A program made the position numbers and the translations under genes. A stretch of DNA of 64,000 nt from JAHEDH01 sp963753285 (lineage in GTDB: Bacteria; Actinomycetota; Acidimicrobiia; Spongiisociales; ZC4RG35): positions 136,093-200,092 of the forward strand of contig CAVWBT010000002.1 of NCBI GenBank assembly GCA_963753285.1, in the 5' to 3' direction. Positions within the stretch are counted from its first letter, which is position 1. Each line of letters opens with the position of its first letter. This document shows positions 49,612 to 58,740 of this stretch, one piece after another. The notes under the pieces were generated by a model. It was not told the DNA's origin. It made no database searches and worked only from the letters and a program-made list of their open reading frames with translations.

Positions 49612-50532
49612 ATGGGTAGAAGAGCAATTGTGCTGGTGATCGCGCTGGCGTTGGCCGGGATCGCAGCCTTCGCCATCTTCCAGTATCTCTCAGGCATTCA
49701 GTCAGAGATCGAAGCGGGCCAGGTCCAGGTTCCGGTGTTCCGGGCAGTCCAGCCCATCGCCGAGGGGACCGAGGGTTCGTTCATCCTCCAGGGTGCGGGT
49801 GCGCTCTACGAAGAGAGCACCGAGCAGCAGGAAGACCTGCCCGCGGACGCCATCACGACTCCGAACGAGTTGAACGACGTGCTGTCCGGCCGAGTCTCGG
49901 CAGGTCCGGTCTCGGCCAACGGGATCCTGACTCGCAACCAGTGGGTCGAGCTGTCGGTGGAGATCACCCCGCTCGCCGAGCTGATCGAACCCGGGTTCCA
50001 GGCGATCACGATCTCCCCGGGCAACATCCAGGGTGTGAACGGGTTCGTCGAGGCGGGCGATCTGATCAACGCCATCATCTCGCTCGACATCGAGTTCAAT
50101 CTCACCGCCCTCGGTCAGGAGTCCGATTTCGGAATCCCCGTCGAGGACACCGGCGAAGACGGTGCAGCGGCGGAGGACGAGATCGAGACCGTGTCCTACA
50201 CGCGGTATGTGCTGCAGGGCCTCCGGGTCCTGGCAGTCGGCAGCGACGTTCGTCCCGACCCGGATGCCGACCCGACCGTCGAGGTCGACGATGCCGGCGC
50301 CGCCAACGCACAGGTGCAGGCCGAGGGTGCGGAAGGCGAGGTTGCGAACAGCACCGTCTTCACGCTCGAGGTCGACCACGAGACGGCCGAGCGACTCGTC
50401 TTCGCCCAGAACGCCGGACAGCTCTACTACACGCTCAACCCGAAAGATGAGTTCGAGGAAGTACTGACTCGAGGCGTTACCATTGAGAACCTCTTCGAGG
50501 GCGACCTCGTCGAGGACATCTTCGGCAACTAG
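49612..50532 (+). CDS. cpaB: Flp pilus assembly protein CpaB/RcpC
   Basis: 306 aa. The N-terminal membrane helix (residues 6-25, VLVIALALAGIAAFAIFQYL) is followed by a SAF-type domain (QVQVPVFRAVQPIAEGTEG; SGRVSAGPVSANGILT), then the RcpC/CpaB domain with PGFQAITISPGNIQGVNGFV and GDLINAIISLD. An acidic insert (VEDTGEDGAAAEDEIE) and a C-terminal VTIENLFEGDL follow. CpaB acts outside the membrane with the secretin-side machinery in other bacteria. ATG 49612 with GAGGAG about 6 bases upstream. First gene of the Tad operon. Confidence 0.88.
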   Translation: MGRRAIVLVIALALAGIAAFAIFQYLSGIQSEIEAGQVQVPVFRAVQPIAEGTEGSFILQGAGALYEESTEQQEDLPADAITTPNELNDVLSGRVSAGPVSANGILTRNQWVELSVEITPLAELIEPGFQAITISPGNIQGVNGFVEAGDLINAIISLDIEFNLTALGQESDFGIPVEDTGEDGAAAEDEIETVSYTRYVLQGLRVLAVGSDVRPDPDADPTVEVDDAGAANAQVQAEGAEGEVANSTVFTLEVDHETAERLVFAQNAGQLYYTLNPKDEFEEVLTRGVTIENLFEGDLVEDIFGN

Positions 50533-50545
50533 GAACTGAGATTTC

Positions 50546-51724
50546 GTGTCACTGACCGAGGAAAACCTGCTCGTCATCGACGAGGACGACAACTTCATCA
50601 CCGACGCCAAGCGCCTCTTCGATGGTGGTCTGCCCACCGGGCGTTCCATCGCCGAGGGAGTGCAGGCGATCAACGCCGGCAAGCTGCGTATGGTGATCCT
50701 CGGCCCGAGCTACGCCCAGGACGCCGCGCTCGATTCCGTCAGACAGCTCCGTCATCAGGATCCGTCACTGATCTCGTTGATCGTGGCGCCCGAGGTGACC
50801 GCGAACCTCCTGAGGGCTGCGATGCGGGCCGGTGTCTCGGACGTGATCGAGGCGCCGCTCACCGAAGAGAAGATCGAAGCGGCGATCAACCAGTTCTCGA
50901 GCGACGTGATGGCACGGCCGATCACGCCTGGAGGCGGGCCGGTCGACACCTCGCGGGGTCAGATCGTGACCGTGATGTCGGCGAAGGGCGGGAGCGGCAA
51001 GACCGTCACCGCCACCAACCTGGCGATGTTGCTGGCGCGACAGGCGGACACCTCTGTGTGTCTGGTCGACGCCGATCTCCAGTTCGGTGACGTATGCCTG
51101 GTTCTGCAGCTCGAACCGAAGTTCACGGTGGTCAACGCCGCCGCCGAGCTCCACCGGCTCGATTCGCAGCTGATCGGCTCCATCCTCACCGAGCATCCGA
51201 GCGGGCTGAAGGTCCTGGCGGCTCCATTGGAGCCGGCGTTCGCCGACGACATCACAACCGCCGGTCTCCTCCAGATCCTCGACCTGCTGTCCACGATGTT
51301 CGACTGGGTGGTCGTCGACACGGCATCGCTGCTCGACGAGCTCCTGTTGTCGCTGCTCGAGAAGTCCGATCAGATCGCCATGGTCGTCGACATGGACCTC
51401 CCGTCGGTGAAGAACGCCAAGCTGGCGCTCGAGACGCTTCGCTTGCTGAAGTTCCCGACCAGCAAGGTCAAGTTGATCCTGAATCGTTCCAATGCCAGGG
51501 CTCGGCTCGACGACAAGGAGATCGAGGGAGCGCTCAAACAGCAGATCCAGGCTCGTATCCCGTCAGAGGGGATCGTCGCTGCTTCCGTGAACGAGGGCCG
51601 CCCGGTCGTTGAGTCTTCACCGAAGTCGAAGGTCGCGAAGGGGTTCGAAGAAGTCCTCGAATTGGTCACCGGCAAGGCCGCTGAAGCTTCTTCTTCAGGT
51701 GGCGGGTTCTTCCGCCGAAACTGA
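50546..51724 (+). CDS. tadZ: TadZ/CpaE-like pilus localisation ATPase
   Basis: 392 aa. An N-terminal receiver-like domain (about 5-115: LLVIDEDDNFITDAKRL; RAGVSDVIEAPLTEEKI) is followed by a MinD/ParA-type ATPase with deviant Walker A VMSAKGGSGKTVTATNLA, DADLQFGDVCLVL and DWVVVDTASLL. This is the CpaE/TadZ layout that positions the Tad machine at the pole. GTG start 13 bp after cpaB. Ends with a Ser/Gly tail and FFRRN. Next in the operon is the assembly ATPase. Confidence 0.9.
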   Translation: MSLTEENLLVIDEDDNFITDAKRLFDGGLPTGRSIAEGVQAINAGKLRMVILGPSYAQDAALDSVRQLRHQDPSLISLIVAPEVTANLLRAAMRAGVSDVIEAPLTEEKIEAAINQFSSDVMARPITPGGGPVDTSRGQIVTVMSAKGGSGKTVTATNLAMLLARQADTSVCLVDADLQFGDVCLVLQLEPKFTVVNAAAELHRLDSQLIGSILTEHPSGLKVLAAPLEPAFADDITTAGLLQILDLLSTMFDWVVVDTASLLDELLLSLLEKSDQIAMVVDMDLPSVKNAKLALETLRLLKFPTSKVKLILNRSNARARLDDKEIEGALKQQIQARIPSEGIVAASVNEGRPVVESSPKSKVAKGFEEVLELVTGKAAEASSSGGGFFRRN

Positions 51725-51766
51725 TCACAACACACGTAGTCCAGGGGTATCGAGAGGTCTCACACC

Positions 51767-53152
51767 ATGGCATCACTTTCCGAGAGAGTCGCAGCGGCCA
51801 AGACCACGGAGTCGGCGTCATTCACCGGTGCACGGTCCGAGGCCGTTCAGGAACTGCGGGGCCGGCTCCACTTCAAAGTCGTCGAAGAGCTCGGTCCGAC
51901 GCTGTATGACCGCCAGATGTCCGACGCCGAGCTGCGGCTCCGTGTCATGGAGATGCTCGAGTGGGCCGTCGAGCAGGAGCAGGGTCTCCCGCTGACCTCG
52001 GCCGACCGTCGCAATCTCCTCAACGAGATCGCTTCCGACGTCCTCGGCTACGGGCCCATCGACCCCCTTCTGAACGACCCGGATGTCACCGAGGTCATGG
52101 TCAACGGCCCCTACGACATCTATGTCGAGCGTGCGGGAAAGCTCACCAAGAGTGAGATCCGCTTCGTCGACCAGGTCCACCTCCGTCGCATCATCGACAA
52201 GATCGTCGGTCAGATCGGCCGCCGCGTCGACGAGGCGACCCCGATGGTCGACGCCCGTCTTCCGGACGGCTCCCGTGTGAACGCCATCATCTCGCCGCTG
52301 GCGATCGGTGGCCCGTTCCTCACGATTCGTAAGTTCTCCGTCGATCCGTACGGCGAGCAGGACCTCATCAACTTCGGCACCATGAACCAGCGCACCGCCG
52401 ACTTCCTGCGGGCGTGTGTGGTCGGTCGACTCAACGTCTTGATCTCCGGTGGTACCGGTTCGGGCAAGACGACCACCCTGAACGTGCTCTCGTCGTACCT
52501 GCCGACCGACGAGCGGATCATCACCGTGGAGGACGCCGCCGAGCTCCAGCTCCACCAGGACCACGTGCTCTCGCTGGAGAGCCGCCCCGCCAACATCGAA
52601 GGCAAGGGCGCGATCACGATTCGGGACCTCGTCAAGAACACGCTGCGTATGCGCCCGGACCGGATCGTCATCGGTGAGTGTCGTGGCGGTGAGGCCCTCG
52701 ACATGCTCCAGGCCATGAACACCGGTCACGACGGTTCGCTCACCACGATCCACGCCAACTCGCCACGTGACGTGCTCTCTCGTCTCGAGACGCTGGTTCT
52801 CATGGCCGGCTACGACCTTCCGGTCAAGGCCATCCGTGAGCAGGTCTCGTCGGCCATCGACCTGGTGGTGCAGATCTCCCGTCTCCGGGACGGCACCCGC
52901 CGGATCACGCACATCACCGAGGTCGAAGGCATGGAGGGCGACATCATCACGATGCAGGACCTCTTCAAGTTCGACTTCGGGATGGGCCTCGACGAGAACG
53001 GCAAGTTCAAGGGCCGTCTCAAGTCCACCGGGATCCGCCCGACGTTCAGCGACAAGCTGTCCGACGAGGGAATTCGCCTCCCAGCCGACCTGTTCGAGCC
53101 CGAGCCGTTCGCCCGTCGTGGCGGCTCCGACAACTTCAGCCTCGCCCGGTGA
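51767..53152 (+). CDS. tadA: Tad pilus assembly ATPase TadA/CpaF
   Basis: 461-aa secretion ATPase that powers Flp pilus assembly. N-terminal helical domain, then DPDVTEVMVNGPYDIYVER, Walker A SGGTGSGKTTTLN (about 224-236), Asp box TVEDAAELQL, Walker B region RPDRIVIGECRGGEALDML, and the His box GHDGSLTTIHANSPRD. All are CpaF/TadA hallmarks. Its TGA overlaps the GTG start of the tadB gene. Confidence 0.96.
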   Translation: MASLSERVAAAKTTESASFTGARSEAVQELRGRLHFKVVEELGPTLYDRQMSDAELRLRVMEMLEWAVEQEQGLPLTSADRRNLLNEIASDVLGYGPIDPLLNDPDVTEVMVNGPYDIYVERAGKLTKSEIRFVDQVHLRRIIDKIVGQIGRRVDEATPMVDARLPDGSRVNAIISPLAIGGPFLTIRKFSVDPYGEQDLINFGTMNQRTADFLRACVVGRLNVLISGGTGSGKTTTLNVLSSYLPTDERIITVEDAAELQLHQDHVLSLESRPANIEGKGAITIRDLVKNTLRMRPDRIVIGECRGGEALDMLQAMNTGHDGSLTTIHANSPRDVLSRLETLVLMAGYDLPVKAIREQVSSAIDLVVQISRLRDGTRRITHITEVEGMEGDIITMQDLFKFDFGMGLDENGKFKGRLKSTGIRPTFSDKLSDEGIRLPADLFEPEPFARRGGSDNFSLAR

Positions 53153-55110
53153 GACGTCTTCGCAATCTTGTGGGGGTCTTCGCAGCGCTGCTGCTGTTGT
53201 TCCCGACCGCGGCCTTCGCTCAGACGACCGAGATCGAGATCGTCGACGTGAACACCGCCGGCTTCGACAGCGACGGCGCGACGGCGTTGACCGTTGAACT
53301 GAGGAACCTCGAGACCGAACTCGACCCATCGTTGATTTCAGTCACGGCGGACGGCCGGCCGGTGGCGAACCTGACCGGTCAGTTGTTGTCCGAGTCGACC
53401 ATCGCCCAGGGCGTGGTCCTGGTCATCGACTCGTCGGGTTCGATGGAGGGCGCCCCGATCGAGGCCGCCAAGACGGCGGCGAAGTCGTTCGTCGACCAGA
53501 AGCGACCCGAGGACTTCATCGCCATCGTCACGTTCTCCGACGAGGTCACCGTGCTGTCGGAGTTCTCCAACCGTGGCACGGTGCTCAACGAGCGGATCGA
53601 CACGATCGAAGCCGCCGGGGGAACGGCGATGTTCGACGGGATCATCCGTGCGACCGAGTTGTTCGCCACCGCCGACGACGATCAGATCCGCAAGAACATG
53701 ATCGTCCTCACCGACGGCGCCGACGAGAACTCGGTGGCCACCGTCGAGCAGGCCGCCGCAGCTGTCACGAGCGGCGGAATCCGGACGTTCGGTGTGGCGC
53801 TCGAATCCGAAGCCTTCAGCCCCGACGATCTCCAGTCGATCGTGGCGAGCGCCAACGGCCAGTATCTGTCGACGTCGGACCCCGAACAGCTGTCCGGGAT
53901 CTACGGGCAGATCCGTCGGGAGCTCGGCAACTCGCTGGTGCTCCGCTTCAACGTCGATCAGCCGCTTCCCGCCGATGTGAGCTTCGCCGTCTCCTACGGC
54001 GAGTTCTCGGCCCCTCCGGTCACGGCCTCCGTGCCGGGTTTCCTGGTGTCGCCTGCGTCGACGGTCCCGCCCACGACGACCACGGTCACCTACGCCCAGG
54101 CAGCTCCGATCCTCATCGAATCCTCGTTGCCGGCGTCGGGTACGACGCTTCGATGGGTCGGCGCTCTCGGGTTGGGTCTCACGCTCGGGCTGTTCCTGTT
54201 CATCCTCGTGAGCGGTCGCAGTCAAGAGGACATCGACAACTTCACCAAGCGCCTCGCCGCCTACGGTCGCGGCGGGCCGGCAGAGGAGAAGAGGAGCCTC
54301 ATCCAGCGGATCCCGCTGCTCGGTCGATTCACGGCCAAGGCCGAGGAAGATCTCAAGCAACGCGGGCTGCTCGGTGCGATCAACAACACCCTCGAACAGG
54401 GCAACGTCCCGCTCACCGCAGGTGAGGCGATCGCCGCGGCGTTCGGCCTGTCTGCGGTGATCGGTCTGATCGTCGGGCTCGTCACATTCGATCCCATCCC
54501 AGGCCTCGTTGCGTTCATCCTGGCGATCTTCCTGGTGTTCGCCATCATCAACTTCGTCGGCGGTCGTGAAGTGAAGAAGTTCGAGGCACAGCTGCCCGAC
54601 ACCCTCACTCTGCTCTCGACCTCGCTCAGGGCCGGGTACTCGCTGCTCCAGGCGGTCGAGGCCGTCGCCGCCGAAGCACCGAACCCGACGAGTCGTGAGT
54701 TCGGCCGGGCGATCGCCGAGGCACGGCTGGGCGTTCCCGTCGTCGATGCGATGACCGGGATCACCAACCGCACCCAGTCGAAGGACTTCGAATGGGCGGT
54801 CATGGCCATCGAGATCCAGCGTGAGGTCGGCGGTAACCTCGCCGAGGTGCTCCAGACGGTGGCGGACACGATGCTGGCCCGCAACCGCCTCAAGGGCGAG
54901 ATCAAGGCGCTCACTGCTGAAGGCCGGATCTCTGCGGTCGTGCTCGGCTCTCTTCCGTTTGCGATGACGCTCTTCCTCTGGACGTCGAACCGGGATTATC
55001 TGCTCCCGCTGTTCGAGAACACGTTCGGACTCATCGCGGTAGGCGTCGGGCTGCTTCTCATCGCGGCAGGAATCTTCTGGCTTCGCAAGATCATCGACAT
55101 CGAGGTGTGA
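53149..55110 (+). CDS. tadB: TadB inner-membrane protein with N-terminal secreted VWA domain
   Basis: 653 aa. Signal peptide 1-24 (FAALLLLFPTAAFAQ). A von Willebrand A domain at about 86-255 has a complete MIDAS: DSSGS (94-98), GGTAM and LTDGADENS. A Pro/Thr linker (STVPPTTTTVTYAQ) and membrane helix (about 330-352) lead to a cytoplasmic TadB/T2SF domain with FEAQLPDTLTLLSTSLRAGYS, QAVEAVAAEAPNPTSREF and further helices at the end. Normal TadB lacks the VWA part, so this is a fusion that would place a metal-dependent adhesion or sensing domain outside the cell on the pilus platform. Translation is coupled to tadA. Confidence 0.93.
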   Translation: MRRLRNLVGVFAALLLLFPTAAFAQTTEIEIVDVNTAGFDSDGATALTVELRNLETELDPSLISVTADGRPVANLTGQLLSESTIAQGVVLVIDSSGSMEGAPIEAAKTAAKSFVDQKRPEDFIAIVTFSDEVTVLSEFSNRGTVLNERIDTIEAAGGTAMFDGIIRATELFATADDDQIRKNMIVLTDGADENSVATVEQAAAAVTSGGIRTFGVALESEAFSPDDLQSIVASANGQYLSTSDPEQLSGIYGQIRRELGNSLVLRFNVDQPLPADVSFAVSYGEFSAPPVTASVPGFLVSPASTVPPTTTTVTYAQAAPILIESSLPASGTTLRWVGALGLGLTLGLFLFILVSGRSQEDIDNFTKRLAAYGRGGPAEEKRSLIQRIPLLGRFTAKAEEDLKQRGLLGAINNTLEQGNVPLTAGEAIAAAFGLSAVIGLIVGLVTFDPIPGLVAFILAIFLVFAIINFVGGREVKKFEAQLPDTLTLLSTSLRAGYSLLQAVEAVAAEAPNPTSREFGRAIAEARLGVPVVDAMTGITNRTQSKDFEWAVMAIEIQREVGGNLAEVLQTVADTMLARNRLKGEIKALTAEGRISAVVLGSLPFAMTLFLWTSNRDYLLPLFENTFGLIAVGVGLLLIAAGIFWLRKIIDIEV

Positions 55111-55112
55111 AC

Positions 55113-56031
55113 ATGAGTGGCATCGTCTTTCCCGTTGCGATGGTGTTCATCGCCATCACGGTTCTCGTCCTCTGGATCGGCAGCGCGGTCGTCAATGTCC
55201 AACAGACTGCACAGCAACGTCTGGCGGTTTATGGACGTGGTGGCACGGGAGCTCGCGACGAAGAGCTGGCCAAGCCGTTTGCGGAGCGGACCCTGGCTCC
55301 GATCGTGCTCCGAGCCGGCAAGTTCCTCAATCGGTTCACTCCGGTCGGGTATCTCGAGAACACCCAGAAGAAGCTGCAGTATGCGGGCATCACCGGCATC
55401 GACGCCAGCGGGATCGTCGTCATCAAGGTGGTCGGCCTGATCGTCGGACTCGGGCTTCGCCTTCTATTCTCCGCGACTTCGGTGATGGTCTCGCTCAAGA
55501 TCCTGATCTCTGCTCGGCCCACCTCTGCTCGGCTTCTTCGCCTCGGATGCGATCATCCAGCGTCGAATCGACGAACGCAAGGCCGACATGCTCCGGCAGC
55601 TGCCGGACACGCTCGATCTCCTCGTGATCTCCGTCGAGGCCGGTCTCGGGTTCGATGCTGCCCTCACCCGTGTCGTTTCCACCGTTCCCGGCCCGCTGTC
55701 GGAGGAGTTCTTCCGGATGCTCCAGGAGACTCGGGTAGGCGTGAGCCGCCGAGATGCGATGCGCCACCTCATGGATCGCACCGATCTCGAAGAGTTGCGG
55801 TCGTTCCTGCTCGCAATGATGCAGGCCGAGGCGTTCGGTGTGGCGATCGCCCGTGTGCTGCGGGTGCAGGCCGACGAGATGCGGGTCAAGCGGCGTCAGC
55901 GAGCACAGGAGAAGGCGTTCGCCGCACCGGTGAAGCTGGTGTTCCCGCTGGTGTTCTGCATCTTCCCGTCGCTGTTCATCGTGCTGCTCGGTCCGGCTGC
56001 CATTCAGGTCTCTGAAGCCTTCGCCGGATAG
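55113..56031 (+). CDS. tadC: TadC-type inner-membrane platform protein (frameshifted)
   Basis: Second platform protein of the pilus machine. The first frame (from ATG 55113, Shine-Dalgarno GAGGTG) gives MSGIVFPVAMVFIAITVLVL and TQKKLQYAGITGIDASGIVV. From about 55500 another frame carries LLGFFASDAIIQRRIDERKA, ADMLRQLPDTLDLLVISVEA, GLGFDAALTRVVSTVPGPLS and SLFIVLLGPAAIQVSEAF to TAG 56029-56031. Dropping one T in CTGATCTCTGCTC (about 55493) would join them. Intact length would be about 305 aa, normal for TadC. Starts 2 bp after tadB. Confidence 0.82.
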
Positions 56032-57409
56032 TGGCGCAAACCCGACGGGGGTTCACCCTGTGGCATGTCGTTGCCACGCTGCCGTGGATCGTCGCCGTAC
56101 TCGTCGCTCGCTCGACGATCGGTGACAACAGCTTTCTCTGGCATGTGACGGCCGGCCGGCTCCAAGCACGAGCGGATCGGTCCTCACCGATGACCCGTTC
56201 AGCATCATCACGGTCGGGCAGGCGTGGCGGACGCAGAGTTGGCTGGCCGACATCGCGCTATGGCTGGTTCGACGACCGATGTCGACCTCGCTTTCGTTCC
56301 ATGGCTGCGGTTCGTCGGCGGCGCTGCTGCTCTTTGCAGTAGTGACTGTGATCGTCTGGCGGATGACCACATCGCTCGCTGCTATTGCGTCGGTGTCGTT
56401 CTTCGTGGCCCTGCTTGGCCGTTCCGTACCTCAATCCGCGTCCGGTGATCTTCTCGTATGTCTTGCTCGACGCTGGTGGTTCTGGTCGAGCGAGCGACCC
56501 AGCTCGAGATGGAGCGCTCCCTGCGCTGTTCTTCTGTGGGCTTCGGTACACGGTTCGTGGGTCATCGGTGCCGGCTATCTGGCGGTGTCGGTCCTGGAAC
56601 GGCGGGAGTATCGAGAATTCGGACCGAGGCTCCGTGGATCGTTGGCGACGACTGGTGACCGCTCACGGCTGGGGTGTCTTCGACTACCTCGTCGCGTTTG
56701 CCGGGCGATCCGAGGCGCTTTCGCTGATCACCGAATGGGCGTGCGCCAGATCTGGTCAGTGTCATTCGCACGCCGTTCACGATCTGCCTGCTGCTCTCAT
56801 GTTCGGAGCGGCGTCTGGTCGGTTGTCGGTGCGAGACGTCGGCTTTGCGGTTCCTCTCATTCTGTTCGGTCTTTCGTCGAATCGATCGGTTCTCCCGGCC
56901 GTTCTGATGCTCGTTCGCCTCGTATCGACGGCGCTCGCCGGCCTGCTGCGTGGCCGCTTCGAACGGCGCTGGTTGGGGTCAGATTCGATCGTGGCCCGCG
57001 ATCGTCGTGCTCCCAATCGTGTTGCCGGTCAGGGCGGCCTCGACACGAAGCGCTTCCCGGTCGATCACATCGAGCGAGGCGAGGCACGCGGCTCTTCCAT
57101 GACGACGTGATCGGTGGGTACATCATCTACGCAGAGTGGCCGGGGATCGACGTGTTGATCGACGATCGTGCGGAGTTGTATGGGGATGAGCTCAGTCGCT
57201 TCGTCGATGTCTCGTGCAGGTCGTGACGGGTGGCGCAGTACTTCGAGGAGTACGACTTCGAGGCAGCGATCGTTCAGCGCGGTACACCGATTGGCTCGAA
57301 CTGCTGCGGCTCAGCGGATTGGAGGCGCAGCGTGGACGTGGCAGTGACTGAAGAGGACGGCTGGCTGCTGCTCTCGAGCAGGGACAGCGATGAGATCGTC
57401 CGACGGTGA
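56031..57409 (+). pseudogene. Polytopic membrane protein gene with many frameshifts
   Basis: One gene read from several frames. It begins with GTG 56031 (GFTLWHVVATLPWIVAVLVA; DNSFLWHVTAG). Other frames carry TDDPFSIITVGQAWRTQSWL, PRPVIFSYVLL, LLWASVHGSWVIGAGYLAV, GVFDYLVAFAG, PDLVSVIRTPFTICLLLSC, LLFGLSSNRSVLPAVLML-like helices, VIGGYIIYAEWPGIDVLIDD with AELYGDELSRFVDVS, and the ending DGWLLLSSRDSDEIVRR. That order matches large membrane proteins with an N-terminal LWHV.TG motif, roughly ten helices and a late DGRADLYGDE-type motif. At least six shifts are needed, more than in any other gene here. Either a dead gene or a low-quality stretch. It directly follows tadC. Confidence 0.7.
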
Positions 57410-57456
57410 TGCTTGCCCACGTGCCGCCAGTCAGTGCTGCGCTCGATGGCAACAAC

Positions 57457-57486
57457 GAAAGGGACCCGCCGAAGCGGGTCCCTTTC
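57457..57486. terminator. Bidirectional intrinsic terminator
   Basis: GAAAGGGACCCGC (57457-57469), loop CGAA, GCGGGTCCCTTTC (57474-57486): a perfect 13-bp stem with A- and T-rich ends. It lies between the 3' ends of the membrane-protein gene (plus) and the first pilin gene (minus). Confidence 0.9.
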
Positions 57487-57506
57487 GATCGTGGTGTATC
57501 GTCAGA

Positions 57507-57690
57507 TCACTGCTCGAGGCTTGACGCGATGTCCGAGAACGTCGACGAGATCTCTGTCACCAGCGAGGGTGATGGCGACGATGGCGATGATGGCGATGAG
57601 CACGACGAGCAGTGCGTACTCGACCATCGATGCACCGCGCTCTTCATCCTGGAATGCGGCAATCATTTCGGTCAGCTTTGCAAGCATCAT
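57507..57690 (-). CDS. flp: Flp-type pilin 1 (3' frameshift)
   Basis: Flp/Fap pilin, about 60 aa. The leader and pilin helix are clear: EERGASMVEYALLVVL followed by IAIIAIVAITLAG. The peptidase site is G|ASMVEY with the Glu at +5 needed for assembly. After TLAG the original frame gives non-pilin sequence; removing one G in CTGGTGAC gives TEISSTFSDIASSLEQ and TGA at 57507-57509, a normal pilin tail. AGGAGG lies 5-8 bases before the paired ATGs (57690, 57687). A TACCTT -10 box (57729-57724) and an upstream palindrome suggest its own regulated promoter. Confidence 0.85.
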
Positions 57691-57750
57691 GTGGACCTCC
57701 TAGAACGGTGACTTGCATCGATCAAGGTACCGAGTTTCCTCCTATGGCAT

Positions 57751-57768
57751 ATGGGCCAATTGGCCCAT
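57751..57768. promoter_or_regulatory. 18-bp palindrome upstream of pilin 1
   Basis: ATGGGCCAATTGGCCCAT is a perfect palindrome centred about 31 bp upstream of the start of the TACCTT -10 box (about -42 from the start site). That is the usual place for an activator touching RNA polymerase. A related site lies at the same distance from the pilin 2 promoter. Confidence 0.6.
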
Positions 57769-57812
57769 TCACGTCACGCTGCGTGGCCGGATGCATTCGA
57801 TTCGAGCGCGAT

Positions 57813-57846
57813 CGAGGCTCCGGGTCCCTTGCGGGTCGGAGCCTCG
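57813..57846 (-). terminator. Terminator after pilin 2
   Basis: CGAGGCTCCG (57813-57822) pairs with CGGAGCCTCG (57837-57846), 14-nt loop with further pairing. It lies 22 bp after the pilin 2 stop on the minus strand and ends that transcript before the pilin 1 promoter. Confidence 0.75.
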
Positions 57847-57867
57847 TGGGATAGGAAGGCTTCTCTG

Positions 57868-58042
57868 CTAGTTGGCTGCGTCGAGGCTGCTGGCGATATC
57901 GGAGTAGAGTCTGCTGAGCTCTTCACCCGCAAGTGTGACCGCTACAAGGGCCAGAAGCGCAATCAGAACGACGAGGAGTGCGTATTCGACCATGGACGCC
58001 CCCACCTCCGTGCTCTCGGTGTCGGTTGTCTTGGTCTTTCAT
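57868..58042 (-). CDS. flp: Flp-type pilin 2 (short; 5' frameshift likely)
   Basis: The minus-strand frame ending in TAG at 57868-57870 encodes GASMVEYALLVVLIALLALV, then AVTLAGEELSRLYSDIASSL and DAAN: a complete Flp pilin body with G|ASMVEY cleavage site and a proper tail. In that frame the nearest starts are ATG 57993 or GTG 58005, which would remove the leader. ATG 58042 (MKDQDNR) in the next frame lies seven bases after a TATCGT -10 box (58055-58050), so one indel between 58010 and 58030 probably separates the leader from the body. It lies downstream of the NarL-type regulator and is about 55 aa when corrected. It differs from pilin 1 mainly after the helix. Confidence 0.75.
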
Positions 58043-58075
58043 GGGTATCACGATACGGAGACTCCCCATGGTCAC

Positions 58076-58096
58076 ATATGGGTCAGCGGCCCTATA
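58076..58096. promoter_or_regulatory. Imperfect palindrome upstream of pilin 2
   Basis: ATATGGGTCAGCGGCCCTATA, an imperfect inverted repeat resembling the palindrome at 57751-57768, centred 31 bp before the pilin 2 -10 box. Candidate second binding site for the same regulator. Confidence 0.5.
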
Positions 58097-58112
58097 CGCG
58101 ACCGTGAGCGAA

Positions 58113-58740
58113 TCACGGACCCAGGCCGAGCCGGATCGCTTCTACCGCAGCCTGGGTTCGATCTGCGACCGACAGCTTCTGGAAGATCGATGCGAGGTGG
58201 TTCTTGACGGTCTTCTGCGAGATGAACAGCTCGTCCGCCAGCTCCTCGGTCGAGGAGACGCCGCGTGCCAGGTAGCTGAGCAGTTCCCGCTCACGTTCGG
58301 TCGAGACTCGCCGCTCCCGGGTCCAATTGGGGCTGTTGATGGTCGTCGAGCATGGCACGGTCTTCGGCTTCGGAGCCATCGAGTCGGTACCCACTATGTG
58401 CGAGTCGGATGGCGGCTGCGAGATCCGATAGACGGGTCGATTTCGAGAGCACACCGACTGCCCCTGCTGCGAGGAGTTTGGACCGATTCTCCGGTGTCAC
58501 GTGCATCGACACCACGATCACCGGTGCCGATGGTTCGGCGGCGAGCACCGCCTCTCCGCCGCCTCCGGGCATCTCGAGATCGATCATCAGCACGTCGGCC
58601 GGTTGGTCATGGAGATCCTCGATGAACTGCTGTGCATCCCCAGCAACGCCGACGACCCGGATGTCTGGCACCCGGGAGAGCGCGTCGCGGATGCCTTCGG
58701 CGAAGAGTTGATGGTCGTCGGCGATCGCCACCCTGATCAT
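58113..58740 (-). CDS. NarL/LuxR-family response regulator (frameshifted between domains)
   Basis: Receiver domain from ATG 58740: IRVAIADDHQLFAEGIRDAL, D54 in LMIDLEMPGGGGEAVL, and K100 in VGVLSKSTRL. The C-terminal LuxR-type HTH lies in another frame: STERERELLSYLARGVSSTE, ELADELFISQKTVKNHLASI and FQKLSVADRTQAAVEAI. The shift falls in the linker at about 58310-58345. The ATG overlaps the histidine kinase stop (ATGA), so this is a two-component pair. Likely targets are the two pilin genes just downstream. Intact length would be about 208 aa. Confidence 0.83.
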
